The notes beneath the pieces were generated by a model that saw only the letters and a list, made by a program, of their open reading frames with translations, made no database searches and was not told the origin of the DNA. 43,457 nucleotides of DNA, taken from NCBI GenBank assembly GCA_028291345.1, contig JAQGIF010000064.1:1-43457 (forward strand), given 5' to 3'. The stretch comes from Rhodospirillales bacterium (GTDB taxonomy: Bacteria; Pseudomonadota; Alphaproteobacteria; BOG-932; Roseiterribacteraceae). The first letter of the stretch is position 1. Every line of letters begins with the position of its first letter. A program made the translations under genes and the position numbers. Shown one piece after another: positions 1 to 7,924 of this stretch.

Positions 1-299
1 AGCAAATGGCCGCCGATTCCGGCACCGACATCGCCGGGTTCGATCGGCAGCTTACCACGACCCGGATGTTCTATGACCCAACGGAGGCGGCCGGCTTCGC
101 CGATGGTGCGGATTTGCCCAAAACCATGGATCTGGTGCGCAAGTTCTCCTTCGATCACGGTCTACTGGGGCAGGGTGCGCCGTCGATGGACGTGGTCGGC
201 ATCCAATTTCCGGGCGGGGAGATTCTGGGGGACAAGGGCAACGTCAAATTGCGGTTCGACGATGAGTTCATGAAGCTCGCCGCGGCGCACAAGCTTTGA
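1..299 (+). CDS. Urea-type ABC transporter substrate-binding protein, C-terminal part
   Basis: The reading frame is open from the left edge and stops at 299, so only about the last 98 residues of a periplasmic binding protein are present. The text (AGFDRQL, FYDPTEA, KFSFDHGLLG, the ending FMKLAAAHKL) matches the tail of NitT/TauT-type proteins annotated as putative urea ABC transporter binding subunits, often linked to urea carboxylase. The protein would deliver its ligand to the permease that starts 8 bp downstream. The in-frame ATG at 6 is internal, because the frame continues upstream of it. Binding protein, permease and ATPase in this order support the assignment. The ligand itself (urea or a similar amide) is inferred from the family and not shown by these residues. 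Confidence 0.8.
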   Translation, partial: QMAADSGTDIAGFDRQLTTTRMFYDPTEAAGFADGADLPKTMDLVRKFSFDHGLLGQGAPSMDVVGIQFPGGEILGDKGNVKLRFDDEFMKLAAAHKL

Positions 300-306
300 C
301 GGGTTC

Positions 307-1128
307 ATGAGCCGCCGCCTCATCAACCGGCGTCCGGATCGCGGCGGACGCATCGCCTGGGGTGCGTTTCCGTTTATCGTCGCGATAGTGGCCTATTTCG
401 TCTTTTCCGCACTGCGCCTGGCCGACAATCCCAACGACAAGCTGCTGCCCGGGCTTGCGAGTTTTGGCGCCGCCATTCATCGCATGGCCTTTGCCCAGGA
501 TGTGCGGACGGGCGAGATATTGCTGTGGATGGATACGCTGGCCAGCCTTCGCCGGCTCGCCATGGGACTTGCTGTCGCGACCGTGCTGGGGCTGATCTTC
601 GGCATCGCCACCGGTGTGATCCCTTATGTACAGGCCGGCTTGTCGCCGTTCATCGCCGTGCTGTCGATGGTGCCGCCAATGGCGATCCTGCCGATATTGT
701 TTATCGTCTTCGGGCTGGATGAGCTATCGAAAGTTGTGCTGATCGTCGTCGGTATCACGCCATTTCTGATCAGAGACCTGGCCATGCGGGTAGGCGACAT
801 GCCGGGCGAGTTGCTGATCAAAGCGCAGACATTGGGCGCATCGACCTGGCAGATCATCCTGCGCGTTGTGCTTCCTCAGATCACGCCCAGGTTGGCCGAC
901 GCCATCCGGTTATCGCTCGGCCCTGCTTGGCTATTCCTGATCTCGGCCGAGGCGATCGCCGCGACCGATGGGCTGGGCTATCGGATATTCCTGATGCGCC
1001 GCTACCTCGCGATGGATGTCATCCTGCCTTATGTCGCTTGGATTACTCTGCTGGCCTTTCTGATGGATTGGGTGCTGCGCCTGTTTAACCGGCGTTTTTT
1101 CCCCTGGCTGAAGAACGAGGGGTCATGA
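307..1128 (+). CDS. ABC transporter permease (NitT/TauT, urea-type)
   Basis: Inner-membrane permease of 273 residues, the normal size for this family. It has an N-terminal hydrophobic helix (about residues 16-36) and further helices around 75-105, 115-150 and 195-215. A typical EAA loop (IKAQTLGASTWQIILRVVLP, about 172-192) contacts the ATPase. The start is the ATG at 307, 7 bp after the stop of the binding-protein gene, and the end overlaps the ATPase start by 4 bp (ATGA), so the three genes are translationally coupled. By homology it forms the channel for the urea/amide transporter. No damage is visible. Confidence 0.88.
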   Translation: MSRRLINRRPDRGGRIAWGAFPFIVAIVAYFVFSALRLADNPNDKLLPGLASFGAAIHRMAFAQDVRTGEILLWMDTLASLRRLAMGLAVATVLGLIFGIATGVIPYVQAGLSPFIAVLSMVPPMAILPILFIVFGLDELSKVVLIVVGITPFLIRDLAMRVGDMPGELLIKAQTLGASTWQIILRVVLPQITPRLADAIRLSLGPAWLFLISAEAIAATDGLGYRIFLMRRYLAMDVILPYVAWITLLAFLMDWVLRLFNRRFFPWLKNEGS

Positions 1129-1865
1129 GCCGAATTTCGGTTCGCAATCTATGGATGGAGTATCCCGGCCAGATCGTGCTGGAGCGAATCAATCTGGAGG
1201 TTGCTCCAGGGGAATTTTGTGTCCTGATTGGCCCGTCCGGGTGCGGTAAGACGACATTCCTGCGCCTACTACTGTCGATGGAAGTGCCGACGCGGGGCGA
1301 AATCCTCTTGGACGGCGAAAGGCTGCCGGCGGAACCCGGCCCCGATCGTGGTGTCGTCTTCCAGCGCTATTCGGTCTTTCCCCACCTCACGGTCATTCAG
1401 AATGTCATCTTGGGCCTCGAATTCGCCGGCTCGCGGATGCTGGGTAAGCTATATGGTGCCGCCCGGCGGCGAGCGATCGAAGACGCCGACCAAGTGATTG
1501 AGGCGGTTGGGCTCAACGCGTCGCGCGACAAATATCCAGCCCAGCTATCGGGCGGCATGCAGCAACGGCTGGCGATTGCGCAAGCCCTGATCCGCAAGCC
1601 GAAATTGCTGCTGCTCGACGAGCCGTTCGGTGCGCTCGACCCTGGGACTAAGCATCAAATGCACGACTTGATCATCCGATTGTGGCAGGAGCAGCAGATC
1701 ACAATCTTCATGGTGACCCACGATTTGAAAGAAGGTTTTACGCTCGCCACCCGCGTCCTGACTTTCGATAAAGTGCGAACCGATCCTGACGCACCGGGTG
1801 CTTATGGTGCGACCATAACGTTTGACCTGCCGCTGGAACGACGGCCTAGCGACGGATCCCGCTAA
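1125..1865 (+). CDS. ABC transporter ATP-binding protein (urea-type); C-terminus possibly altered
   Basis: Cytoplasmic ATPase of 246 residues that powers the upstream permease. It shows Walker A GPSGCGKTT (36-44), the signature LSGGMQQR (about 141-148), Walker B LLLLDEPF (about 160-167) and the switch histidine in MVTHD (about 197). The stretch KVRTDPDAPGAYGATITFDLPL near the end is typical of the urea-carboxylase-linked subgroup. The last residues (about RRPSDGSR) coincide with the point where a SoxC-like reading begins in another frame (about 1850), so the native tail may have been replaced at a deletion junction. The urea carboxylase and associated genes that usually follow this ATPase are absent. 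Confidence 0.88.
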   Translation: MSRISVRNLWMEYPGQIVLERINLEVAPGEFCVLIGPSGCGKTTFLRLLLSMEVPTRGEILLDGERLPAEPGPDRGVVFQRYSVFPHLTVIQNVILGLEFAGSRMLGKLYGAARRRAIEDADQVIEAVGLNASRDKYPAQLSGGMQQRLAIAQALIRKPKLLLLDEPFGALDPGTKHQMHDLIIRLWQEQQITIFMVTHDLKEGFTLATRVLTFDKVRTDPDAPGAYGATITFDLPLERRPSDGSR

Positions 1866-2245
1866 ACACCGACTTTTGATCCCTGGCATGAACGGGGAGC
1901 CGCTGGTCCTGACCGTCAACGGCCTCAAGGCCATGCCTCGGTCTCTCGCATCCACTTCATCGAGTGCACGGGCAACGATGGGAGAATTGAAAGAAGGCCG
2001 ACGAGAACCTCACGGTGCAGAACACCCATGGACTGATCAGCACAAGCGAATGGACGGGGGGCCGCTCAAATTCCTGATTGATCTTGTCGAGACGGATCGC
2101 GGATCCATCTGGATGGTGGTGGAGGGTGGCGACGGGGCTGCCGTTGCGCGGACCCTCCGCTCACGGACGAGATCATCAGCGAGGCGATCGTCTATGGGCA
2201 GAATGCCGAATCTTGAGTGTCCCGGACGCCTGAAAGCAGGCCTCG
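1850..2245 (+). pseudogene. Remnant of SoxC / sulfite oxidase-like molybdopterin protein
   Basis: No single frame is open, but consecutive short segments in shifting frames read as the middle part of a SoxC/sulfite-oxidase-family protein. They are DPAKHRLLIPGM (frame of 1855, to about 1936), SVSRIHFIECTGN (from 1938, frame +0), TVQNTHGLISTSEWTG (about 2012-2057), GPLKFLIDLVETDRGSIWMV (about 2060-2120) and LTDEIISEAIVYGQNAES (from 2160). Intact SoxC has the same blocks in the same order; the Cys in FIEC corresponds to the molybdenum-ligand region. At least four frame changes make it nonfunctional. It begins exactly where the ABC ATPase ends, which suggests a deletion fused two unrelated operons. 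A sulfite oxidase outside SoxC is possible. Confidence 0.72.
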
Positions 2246-2312
2246 CAGGCGCAGCGCTGCGATGGGTCCGCGTCGCGCCCTTTCTCACACCCGAGGCAGG
2301 AGGGAAGACATC

Positions 2313-3725
2313 ATGGACGCAAGCGAACGCGTCGAGAACCTAATCCTCGGCGGCGGCGAGCCAGGCAAGTACATCGCATGGGAGCTCGCGCGGGAGGGCC
2401 GCCGGAGCGTCGTAGTCGAGCGCGCCCTGATCGGCGGATCGTGCCCGAACATCGCGTGCCTACCGAGCAAAAATGAGATCCGCAGCGCCAAGGTCGCGGA
2501 CCTTCTCCGCCACGCGCAGGCCTACGGCTTACGGACCGGGCCGGTGACCACGGATATGAAGGGGGTGCGCCAGCGCAAGCGGGAGATGGTCGACGGCCTG
2601 GTCGAGATCCATCGCAAGCGGTTCGCGGCCAATGGCCTCGAATTCCTCCTCGGGGAGGGCCGCTTCGTTGCTTCCCGGACCGTTGAGGTTCGCTTGGCAG
2701 CGGGCGGGATTCGGCGGATCGAGGCGGAGCGTGTCTTTCTCGATCTCGGCACGAAGGCGACAATTCCCGGCATTCCGGGCTTAGCCGATGCTGGTCCCCT
2801 GACCCACGTCGAGGCCCTCGAACTCGATCGGCTGCCCGAGCACCTGATCGTGCTCGGCGGCGGCTATGTCGGCGTGGAATTCGCGCAGACCTTCCGCCGC
2901 TTCGGCAGCCGGGTGACCGTGGTCGAATTCGGGCGGCAGCTCATGAGTCGCGAGGATCCGGAGGTCGCCGAAGCGGTCCGTGCGATCTTTGAGGAGGACG
3001 GCATCGACGTCGTCCTCGCCGCCGAGACGCGGGCCGTCGAGGGCCGCTCCGGCGACCGGGTGCACTTCCATGTCGGCACGGCGGCGGGCGAGCGGGTGAT
3101 CGATGGTTCGGACGTGCTCGTCGCGGCCGGCCGCACGCCGAACACGAAAGGGATCGGACTCGAACTCGCGGGGGTAGAATGCGGCCCGCACGGCTACGTG
3201 ACGGTCAACGAGCGCCTCGAAACGACCGCGCCCGGCATCTGGGCGATGGGCGAATGCGCCGGAAGTCCGCAGTTCACCCATGCGGCCTTCGACGACTTCC
3301 GGGTCGTGCGCGACACACTCGCGGGAGGCGAGCGGACGACGCACGGGCGCTTGGTCCCCTACTGCGTGTTCATTGACCCCGAACTAGCCCGGGTCGGACT
3401 GAACGAGTCCGAGGCCAAGCAGAAGCGAATGGACGTGCGGGTCGTCACGCTGCCCATGGCCTCTGTCCTGCGCGCCCGCTCTCTCGGCGAGATGCGCGGT
3501 TTCATGAAGGCGCTCCTCGATGCACACAGCGACCGGATTCTCGGCTTCACGATGCTCGGGCCCGAGGCCGGCGAAGTGGGGGCCGTCGTGCAAACCGCGA
3601 TGCTGGCGGGGCTGCCGTACACGGGACTGCGCGATGCGATCTTCACGCACCCGACGATGGCCGAGGGCCTCAACGTCCTGTTTGCGAACGTACCAGCCCC
3701 GAGAGGTCATGGAGAGAAATCATGA
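2313..3725 (+). CDS. FAD-dependent pyridine nucleotide-disulfide oxidoreductase (mercuric/lipoamide reductase-like)
   Basis: Flavoprotein of 470 residues in the dihydrolipoamide dehydrogenase/mercuric reductase superfamily. It has an N-terminal FAD-binding GGGEPG (13-18), a redox-active pair Cys44/Cys49 in CPNIAC, an NAD(P)-binding GGGYVG (182-187), a second FAD segment around GIWAMGECAG, and a C-terminal dimerisation domain ending with HPTMAEG, where the family's catalytic His lies. The frame is open further upstream, but ATG 2313 has a strong Shine-Dalgarno (AGGAGGG, about 2299-2305) and begins right before the FAD fold. No N-terminal heavy-metal domain and no C-terminal vicinal cysteines are seen, so true mercuric reductase activity is unlikely. 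The substrate is unknown. It is intact amid degraded genes. Confidence 0.85.
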   Translation: MDASERVENLILGGGEPGKYIAWELAREGRRSVVVERALIGGSCPNIACLPSKNEIRSAKVADLLRHAQAYGLRTGPVTTDMKGVRQRKREMVDGLVEIHRKRFAANGLEFLLGEGRFVASRTVEVRLAAGGIRRIEAERVFLDLGTKATIPGIPGLADAGPLTHVEALELDRLPEHLIVLGGGYVGVEFAQTFRRFGSRVTVVEFGRQLMSREDPEVAEAVRAIFEEDGIDVVLAAETRAVEGRSGDRVHFHVGTAAGERVIDGSDVLVAAGRTPNTKGIGLELAGVECGPHGYVTVNERLETTAPGIWAMGECAGSPQFTHAAFDDFRVVRDTLAGGERTTHGRLVPYCVFIDPELARVGLNESEAKQKRMDVRVVTLPMASVLRARSLGEMRGFMKALLDAHSDRILGFTMLGPEAGEVGAVVQTAMLAGLPYTGLRDAIFTHPTMAEGLNVLFANVPAPRGHGEKS

Positions 3726-3856
3726 CGTTTGACGAGTGCGAGAGAGTGGCCAAGCACCCGGTATTATTGGGTTATATCGTAGGCACGGCGGAACAGTCGG
3801 GCGCGCTTTTCGCCGATAATGGAACGCTGAACTTCTCTATCTGCCTCGTACACTAA
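3722..3856 (+). CDS. Small hypothetical ORF coupled to the oxidoreductase
   Basis: Forty-four codons starting with an ATG that overlaps the upstream stop (ATGA). Reading: MTFDECERVAKHP, LLGYIVGTAEQSG, then ADNGTLNFSICLVH and stop. The overlap and the upstream GAGAGAAATC suggest it can be translated by coupling. I recognise no family. It may be the start of a longer gene cut off by a rearrangement, since nothing recognisable follows for 280 bp. Confidence 0.3.
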   Translation: MTFDECERVAKHPVLLGYIVGTAEQSGALFADNGTLNFSICLVH

Positions 3857-4137
3857 AGCTCCGAACGCGGGGACGGGGCCATATCCCCTAGCACTCCAGC
3901 CATCATCTGTAGTCAGCAGACGACCAAGGGGGCGATCATTCGCGCAGGTTGGTCGTAGTGAGAAACGTCAGCAGAGAGCGGGCGACCCGCGCCTTCTGAA
4001 CAGGCCTGCGCGGTAGGACCGACGACGATCCCACTCACGTCGAACCTTGCCGGCGGAAACCGGGTCGCTCGGCCGAAGTGGTCCTGTACTCAAAAGCTGC
4101 CGCTGACACTCACATTCGAATGAACAAGGGAAGCACT
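3857..4137. other. Region without recognisable genes
   Basis: Between the small ORF and the next pseudogene I see no convincing reading frame, RNA gene or clear hairpin terminator. Its right end carries the ribosome binding site (AAGGGAAGC) of the following broken gene. Probably decayed or non-coding island sequence. Confidence 0.4.
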
Positions 4138-4674
4138 ATGAACGACAAGGCACAAGATCCAAGGGTCACGAGAGCGCGTCTCTCTGGGCCTGAACAAGTG
4201 ACGAAAGACGCTACCATCGCCGAGCTGAAGCGCGACGGCTTCATGACTGTCCTGGTTTAAGGGGACCAACGAGTGGGTTTGTGTCCCTGGCGACGAAAAC
4301 AATATCGGCGACCCGCCGATATGCATGAACCCCATGAGCATGCGTGGGATGATGGACGCCATGCAGGGAGAGCCGATACCGACCAATGCGGCCCCAGGAA
4401 TGATCTACATGTTGTGCGGCGCGACGCAGAGAAGCAATACCGACCGGTCCGATAGAACCAGCGCCGCCATTCCAATTGGACCCCATTGGATGATCACGTG
4501 GCCCTTCGATGCGGCGGAGAACGGTCTTCCGACTACAGTTCGCGACATGGGAGCCTGGGTGATGTTTGCAGGACCCCGTACGCATACTTGCATGTCTGCG
4601 GCACTCTCTGGGACGGCAACGAATACCATGAGGGTAACAGAGCAGTTTGGAGCACGGCCTACGCTCGGCCGTGA
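4138..4674 (+). pseudogene. Frameshifted conserved hypothetical protein (methionine-rich MNPM family)
   Basis: Three pieces in two frames rebuild one protein of about 178 residues. Frame of 4138 gives MNDKAQDPRVTRARLSGPEQ to MTVLV and then stops at 4260. A second frame takes over at about 4262 with GTNEWVCVPGDEN, DPPICMNPMSM, MIYMLCGATQRSNTD, PIGPHWMITWPFD and GAWVMFAG. At about 4572 the original frame returns with PYAYLHVCGTLWDGNEY and ends YARP at 4674. I recall this text as a conserved hypothetical protein, usually exported, in soil and methylotrophic bacteria; function unknown. No signal peptide remains ahead of MNDK, so the N-terminus may also be missing. A good ribosome binding site precedes ATG 4138. 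Two frameshifts make it a pseudogene unless they are sequencing errors. Confidence 0.75.
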
Positions 4675-4983
4675 CTATATCAGGTTTCCAAGTGGCCTGA
4701 GCCCTGTGGGGGTGATCCGGTTTCAATGTTAGTGCATGGGGTTTTCTGACGCCACTGTTTGGGCGCGCGCGCCCGATAGCAGGCGCGCTCCCCCCATGGC
4801 GCGATTCATGATATGGAGTCGCCGTCCTGTCTAGCGACTGGGACGATGCGGAAAATACGGAGCAATGCGTCGGGTCGCGGCTGAACCCTTTGCTATCAGT
4901 TGGATCGGGCTGGCGCAGCGCCTGGCCAAAACCTTCCGCTCGATCGGCGCGCGGCCGGGCCGTGCGAGGCGGGAGGCCGCAAC
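4675..4983. other. Intergenic stretch without recognisable genes
   Basis: About 300 bp between two broken genes. It contains a GC-alternating tract (GGGCGCGCGCGCCC, about 4758-4771) that is self-complementary and could form a hairpin or Z-DNA-prone segment. The possible frame from 4865 has no family resemblance that I recognise. Confidence 0.35.
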
Positions 4984-5263
4984 GTGGTTAGGTACAGGGG
5001 CGCGCGCACGAACAAGCAGCGCGACGCGGAGCATCCCTATGCGGTCGATATCCCCATAAGCAACGGGGCGGCTTGGGTCAGAACCTCAATCGAATCCACG
5101 ATGCTGCGAAAGCCCGCGTCGGTGGCGCCGAAGTCTGGGGACATCGCGAGTGCCTGGCGGAAGCGCGCCGGTCTATTGGCCGCGTATAGGCACGAAAGAA
5201 GCCGCCGATGCCGATGCGCTGGTCGACCTATTCTCGGCCCTCGTCGCGCATTGCGCGAGGTGA
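4984..5263 (+). pseudogene. Frameshifted small hypothetical protein (about 90 residues)
   Basis: Three adjacent segments in three frames read as one coherent small protein. They are VRYRGARTNKQRDAEHPYA to VDIPISNG (frame of 4984), GLGQNLNRIHDAAKARVGG and AEVWGHRECLAE (frame of 5076), then PVYWPRIGTKEAADADALVD and LFSALVAHCAR, stop at 5261-5263 (frame of 5168). The frame changes fall near 5066 and 5160. The composition is protein-like throughout (periodic leucines, a W-G-H core, a helical tail), which random frames rarely give, but I cannot name the family. The start could be GTG 4984. It fits the general decay of this island. Confidence 0.45.
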
Positions 5264-5392
5264 CCTGTCAATGGGCGCCTGCAACTCCGATATGGGCGAT
5301 AGCCGACGATGAGTGCCCACTGGGCCGATCGGGAGTTCCCCCTCATGCCCATATATCGGGTGGCTTTCCGGCAGGAGACAGGTTAGCGCACG

Positions 5393-5617
5393 ATGTATTT
5401 CTTCCAATTTCGATTGATCACGATGGCGCCGACGTCAGTTGGCGAATCTCCGCTGAGAGCCACACTTCCGGAGGTCATAAAATTAGCCCTTGAAGCAACT
5501 GACCCGGGTTTAAAGGTGCTGGCGATCTGTGAGATGTCGGGTGCGGAAGGGCGGGTAATCTTCGAAGGCGACGTTCTCAGCAAGGTTCTCGATCGTTTCC
5601 GAACCCTGATCTGGTAG
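5393..5617 (+). CDS. Hypothetical protein, 74 residues
   Basis: Short frame starting at ATG 5393, with purine-rich GGAGACAGG about 8-16 bp upstream. The text includes MYFFQFRLITMAP, LPEVIKLALEATDPG and CEMSGAEGRVIFEG. The acidic C-terminal part looks like folded protein. I do not recognise a family. It could be real, or a remnant like its neighbours. Confidence 0.3.
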   Translation: MYFFQFRLITMAPTSVGESPLRATLPEVIKLALEATDPGLKVLAICEMSGAEGRVIFEGDVLSKVLDRFRTLIW

Positions 5618-5737
5618 AGTTCGGCGCAGTGAGGCAACTATCGAGAGCAGCCTCCCAGAAAAGTGGGTCGGATTCGCGGGCGCGCTCAACACCACCGTTC
5701 CATTCGCGTGGGCGACCTAATATCGCCAGCCGGCTTG

Positions 5738-5974
5738 TCGGGAGAAAGGTCAGTTATGTGCATAGCCACCCGAGGTGGCGCCAATTCGGGTGGCGTCCCT
5801 ACCAACCTCGGCCATGGATTTACGGCATCAATCCCATTTGCGCAGGTGATCAACCCGGTTACCGGCGGTAACTGGGAGGGGGGCGGCGTGAGGCCCGACG
5901 TTCCGGTTTCGGCCGACCAAGCTTTAGCGAAGGCCGTTCGGTGCGCCCAACGTTGGCTGTCAGGTAACCACTGA
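5738..5974 (+). pseudogene. C-terminal remnant of a peptidase S41 (tail-specific protease-like)
   Basis: The segment TRGGANSGGVPTNLGHGF, then ASIPFAQVINPVTGGNWEG, GGVRPDVPVSADQALAKA and stop at 5974 matches the C-terminus of S41-family serine peptidases, where G-E-R/T-T-x-G-G-A precedes a beta segment and an N-W-E-G-x-G-V-x-P-D motif. The catalytic Ser/Lys part, the PDZ domain and the N-terminus are missing; the upstream sequence in this frame is not recognisable as S41. It is a truncated fragment without expected activity. Confidence 0.7.
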
Positions 5975-6040
5975 CGGCTGTTGGTGTTTGAATTCAGTTG
6001 ACGCTTTACCGCCGTGCAATCTCAGGATATCTGGAACATG

Positions 6041-6187
6041 ATGGCCGCCGGCGAACGGAGTTTCGACGAATCTGTCAGCTTTGACGAATATCTCTATTTG
6101 AACCCTGCGCGTAACTGGCGATTCAGATGGAACAACCCATCGGGAAGCGCGCAAGCAATAGGTCGCTCGCCTGGGCCGTTCACCTGA
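6041..6187 (+). CDS. Possible 48-residue ORF before the DJ-1 gene
   Basis: An ATG at 6041 opens a frame of 48 codons (MAAGERSFDESVSFDEY to GPFT) ending 4 bp before the DJ-1/PfpI start. There is no clear ribosome binding site and no family resemblance. The close spacing is the only argument for a real leader or coupled gene. Confidence 0.15.
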   Translation: MAAGERSFDESVSFDEYLYLNPARNWRFRWNNPSGSAQAIGRSPGPFT

Positions 6188-6191
6188 AGCA

Positions 6192-6833
6192 ATGGCCATG
6201 AAAATTACAATCTTTCTTTTCGACGGCATTACCGCACTCGATGCCATCGGACCCTATGAGTCATTGGCGAGGCTGCCTAATTCGACAATCGAATTTGTCG
6301 GCAAGGTGAAGGGGGCGGTACGAACGGGAGATGGTTTCCTCGCCTTGCATGCGGATGCCGATATTTCATCCGTGCGGGAAACCGATATTCTGGTCGTTCC
6401 TGGTGGCCACAGACGGGGACTTGCAGCGACCATTCCCGACCTGGAAGTGCAGGACTGGATTAGGCGCATCGATGCCGGCAGTCGGTGGACCACGTCGGTA
6501 TGCACCGGCTCTCTCATTCTCGGGTCGGCGGGACTCTTGGCGGGACGCAGGGCATCGACACACTGGCGCGCGAAAGTCGCGCTTGCACAGTTCGGCATCG
6601 AATATTCGGCGGACCGGGTCACGATCGATGGAAAATATATGACAAGTGCCGGCGTTTCCGCAGGCCTCGATATGGGTCTGAAACTGTGTGCCGAGCTTGC
6701 GGGCCGCGATGTTGCCGAAGCCATCCAACTCAGCATGCAATACGATCCCCAGCCGCCCTTCGACGCCGGTGATCCTGCCACTGCTGCTACGGCAGACCGA
6801 GTCAATTTGATCGAGAATGTCCTACGGCAGTGA
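6192..6833 (+). CDS. DJ-1/PfpI family protein, isonitrile hydratase-like
   Basis: Cytoplasmic protein of 213 residues with a complete DJ-1/PfpI fold. The nucleophile-elbow cysteine is Cys104 in SVCTGSL, followed by Thr105, and Asp17 sits in ALDAIGP. This Asp/Cys/Thr set and the C-terminal block IQLSMQYDPQPPFDAG are hallmarks of isonitrile hydratase (InhA), which hydrates isonitriles to N-substituted formamides. The start is ATG 6192; ATG 6198 (MKITIFLFDG) is an equally good alternative. Isolated among broken genes, it appears intact. The substrate is inferred from the subgroup; glyoxalase-type or other DJ-1 activities cannot be excluded. Confidence 0.8.
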   Translation: MAMKITIFLFDGITALDAIGPYESLARLPNSTIEFVGKVKGAVRTGDGFLALHADADISSVRETDILVVPGGHRRGLAATIPDLEVQDWIRRIDAGSRWTTSVCTGSLILGSAGLLAGRRASTHWRAKVALAQFGIEYSADRVTIDGKYMTSAGVSAGLDMGLKLCAELAGRDVAEAIQLSMQYDPQPPFDAGDPATAATADRVNLIENVLRQ

Positions 6834-6930
6834 AAGCCCCCGCGGCCGAGCGAGAGCTGAGGATGTTGCTCTTGGAGCGCCCAATCCCTGGCGCACGTGT
6901 CACTTTCAAGATCGGTTGTGTCAGCCCAGG

Positions 6931-7311
6931 TTATTGCGGCATCTCTGGTGTATGTGGGGTGCGTTCGGAATTTGAGGATGACTTACCAGAGCAAGTGCCC
7001 GCTTTGGATCGAGCATCCCGTTCGAGGGTATCGGCCAGTGTTTCATATTCCAAGGCTCGCTGTTCAAGCCTCGCCAAAGTAGCGCTATCGATCATTGCTA
7101 ATGTCAGTTCACGAGTCTGCTTTGCTCGCGCCCGCCATTTATATTCCTCCCGATGGCCCGCATACCGAACGAAGTGGAGAGCTCGCGGTTCCTTCCGGCG
7201 TCGGAACCCTTGGTAGCGTGCGATCTTAGGCTCGTAAATCATGGTCGCCTTGATGCTGGGCGATAATGCCATCGTTGCGCCTGCAACTGCCCATAGCGCT
7301 AGGAACTTCAT
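6931..7311 (-). CDS. Small putative exported protein, 126 residues
   Basis: Minus-strand frame beginning MKFLALWAVAGATMALSPS, a plausible signal peptide with a hydrophobic core. A very basic middle region (QGFRRRKEPRALHFVRY) and a helical, charge-alternating segment (LARLEQRALEYETLADTLER) follow. The frame extends to a TTG at 7314, but ATG 7311 is the better start. An overlapping plus-strand frame (6830-7216) lacks protein-like features. No family recognised. The response regulator on the other strand starts about 60 bp away, so they are divergent. Confidence 0.4.
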   Translation of the reverse strand: MKFLALWAVAGATMALSPSIKATMIYEPKIARYQGFRRRKEPRALHFVRYAGHREEYKWRARAKQTRELTLAMIDSATLARLEQRALEYETLADTLERDARSKAGTCSGKSSSNSERTPHTPEMPQ

Positions 7312-7373
7312 CAAGGAACCGTAACGCCCTTCTGACCATTAGAGTGGCACCTCAAAACACGGGGGGCAACACT

Positions 7374-7757
7374 ATGGTTGAGAAAGAGGCAGAATCAATC
7401 GTTGTTATTGTCGTTGAAGACGAGGCGATCATTCGTAAGGTAGTTGCGGAGGCGTTTGTGGATGAGGGCTTTGATGTACTTTCTGCCATCCACGCTCAAG
7501 ATGCTATAGCGATCCTGGAATTTGAAGCAACCCGCGTTCATGTTCTTTTTACTGACATCCATATGCCGGGAGACATGGACGGCATTATGCTGGCTCATCA
7601 TGCGCGGCTTCATTGGCCTTGGATTTCGCTGCTAATAACGTCCGGACGCGGTTATCCGAAAACCGCTCAAATGCCTGATGGAGCGAGGTTCATCTCTAAG
7701 CCATACGAAGTTGATCATGTCGTAAGGCACATTCGTGAAATGGCGAAGCCTGCCTGA
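7374..7757 (+). CDS. Single-domain response regulator (CheY-like receiver)
   Basis: Receiver domain of 127 residues without an output domain. The acidic pair is in VVEDEA, the phosphoacceptor Asp in FTDIHMPG, the switch Thr/Ser in LITSGRG and the conserved Lys in ISKPYE, so it should be phosphorylatable. I chose ATG 7374 because it follows a GGGGGGC ribosome-binding region and begins the domain directly; the frame is open upstream. It would relay phosphate from a histidine kinase, and a kinase remnant follows 170 bp downstream (7925-8285), probably its lost partner or an unrelated fragment. This group is common in alphaproteobacteria next to HWE/HisKA_2 or PAS kinases. Confidence 0.85.
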   Translation: MVEKEAESIVVIVVEDEAIIRKVVAEAFVDEGFDVLSAIHAQDAIAILEFEATRVHVLFTDIHMPGDMDGIMLAHHARLHWPWISLLITSGRGYPKTAQMPDGARFISKPYEVDHVVRHIREMAKPA

Positions 7758-7924
7758 TTTACGATCACTCGGCCACTTTATTATTTGCGACGACACATCA
7801 CGCGTTGCAGGAGTAGCCGACGCCTATGACGTTTTGCCCGCCAAGGCGACTATTCATCGAACCACCATGGCTGATCAAACAGACAATGCTTAGGGTTCAA
7901 CAGGCTGGAGCCCTTCCAACGGAG

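Noticed and set aside
2313-3725. Mercury resistance (merA) as the name for the disulfide oxidoreductase
   Set aside because: No N-terminal metal-binding domain, no C-terminal vicinal cysteines and no mer genes nearby.
4758-4771. GC-alternating tract as a terminator
   Set aside because: Self-complementary but without a loop or T run, and not placed after an intact gene.
6830-7216. Plus-strand frame overlapping the DJ-1 stop by 4 bp
   Set aside because: The overlap looks like coupling, but the text is Ser/Arg-rich without structure, and the opposite strand has a signal peptide and a helical protein.
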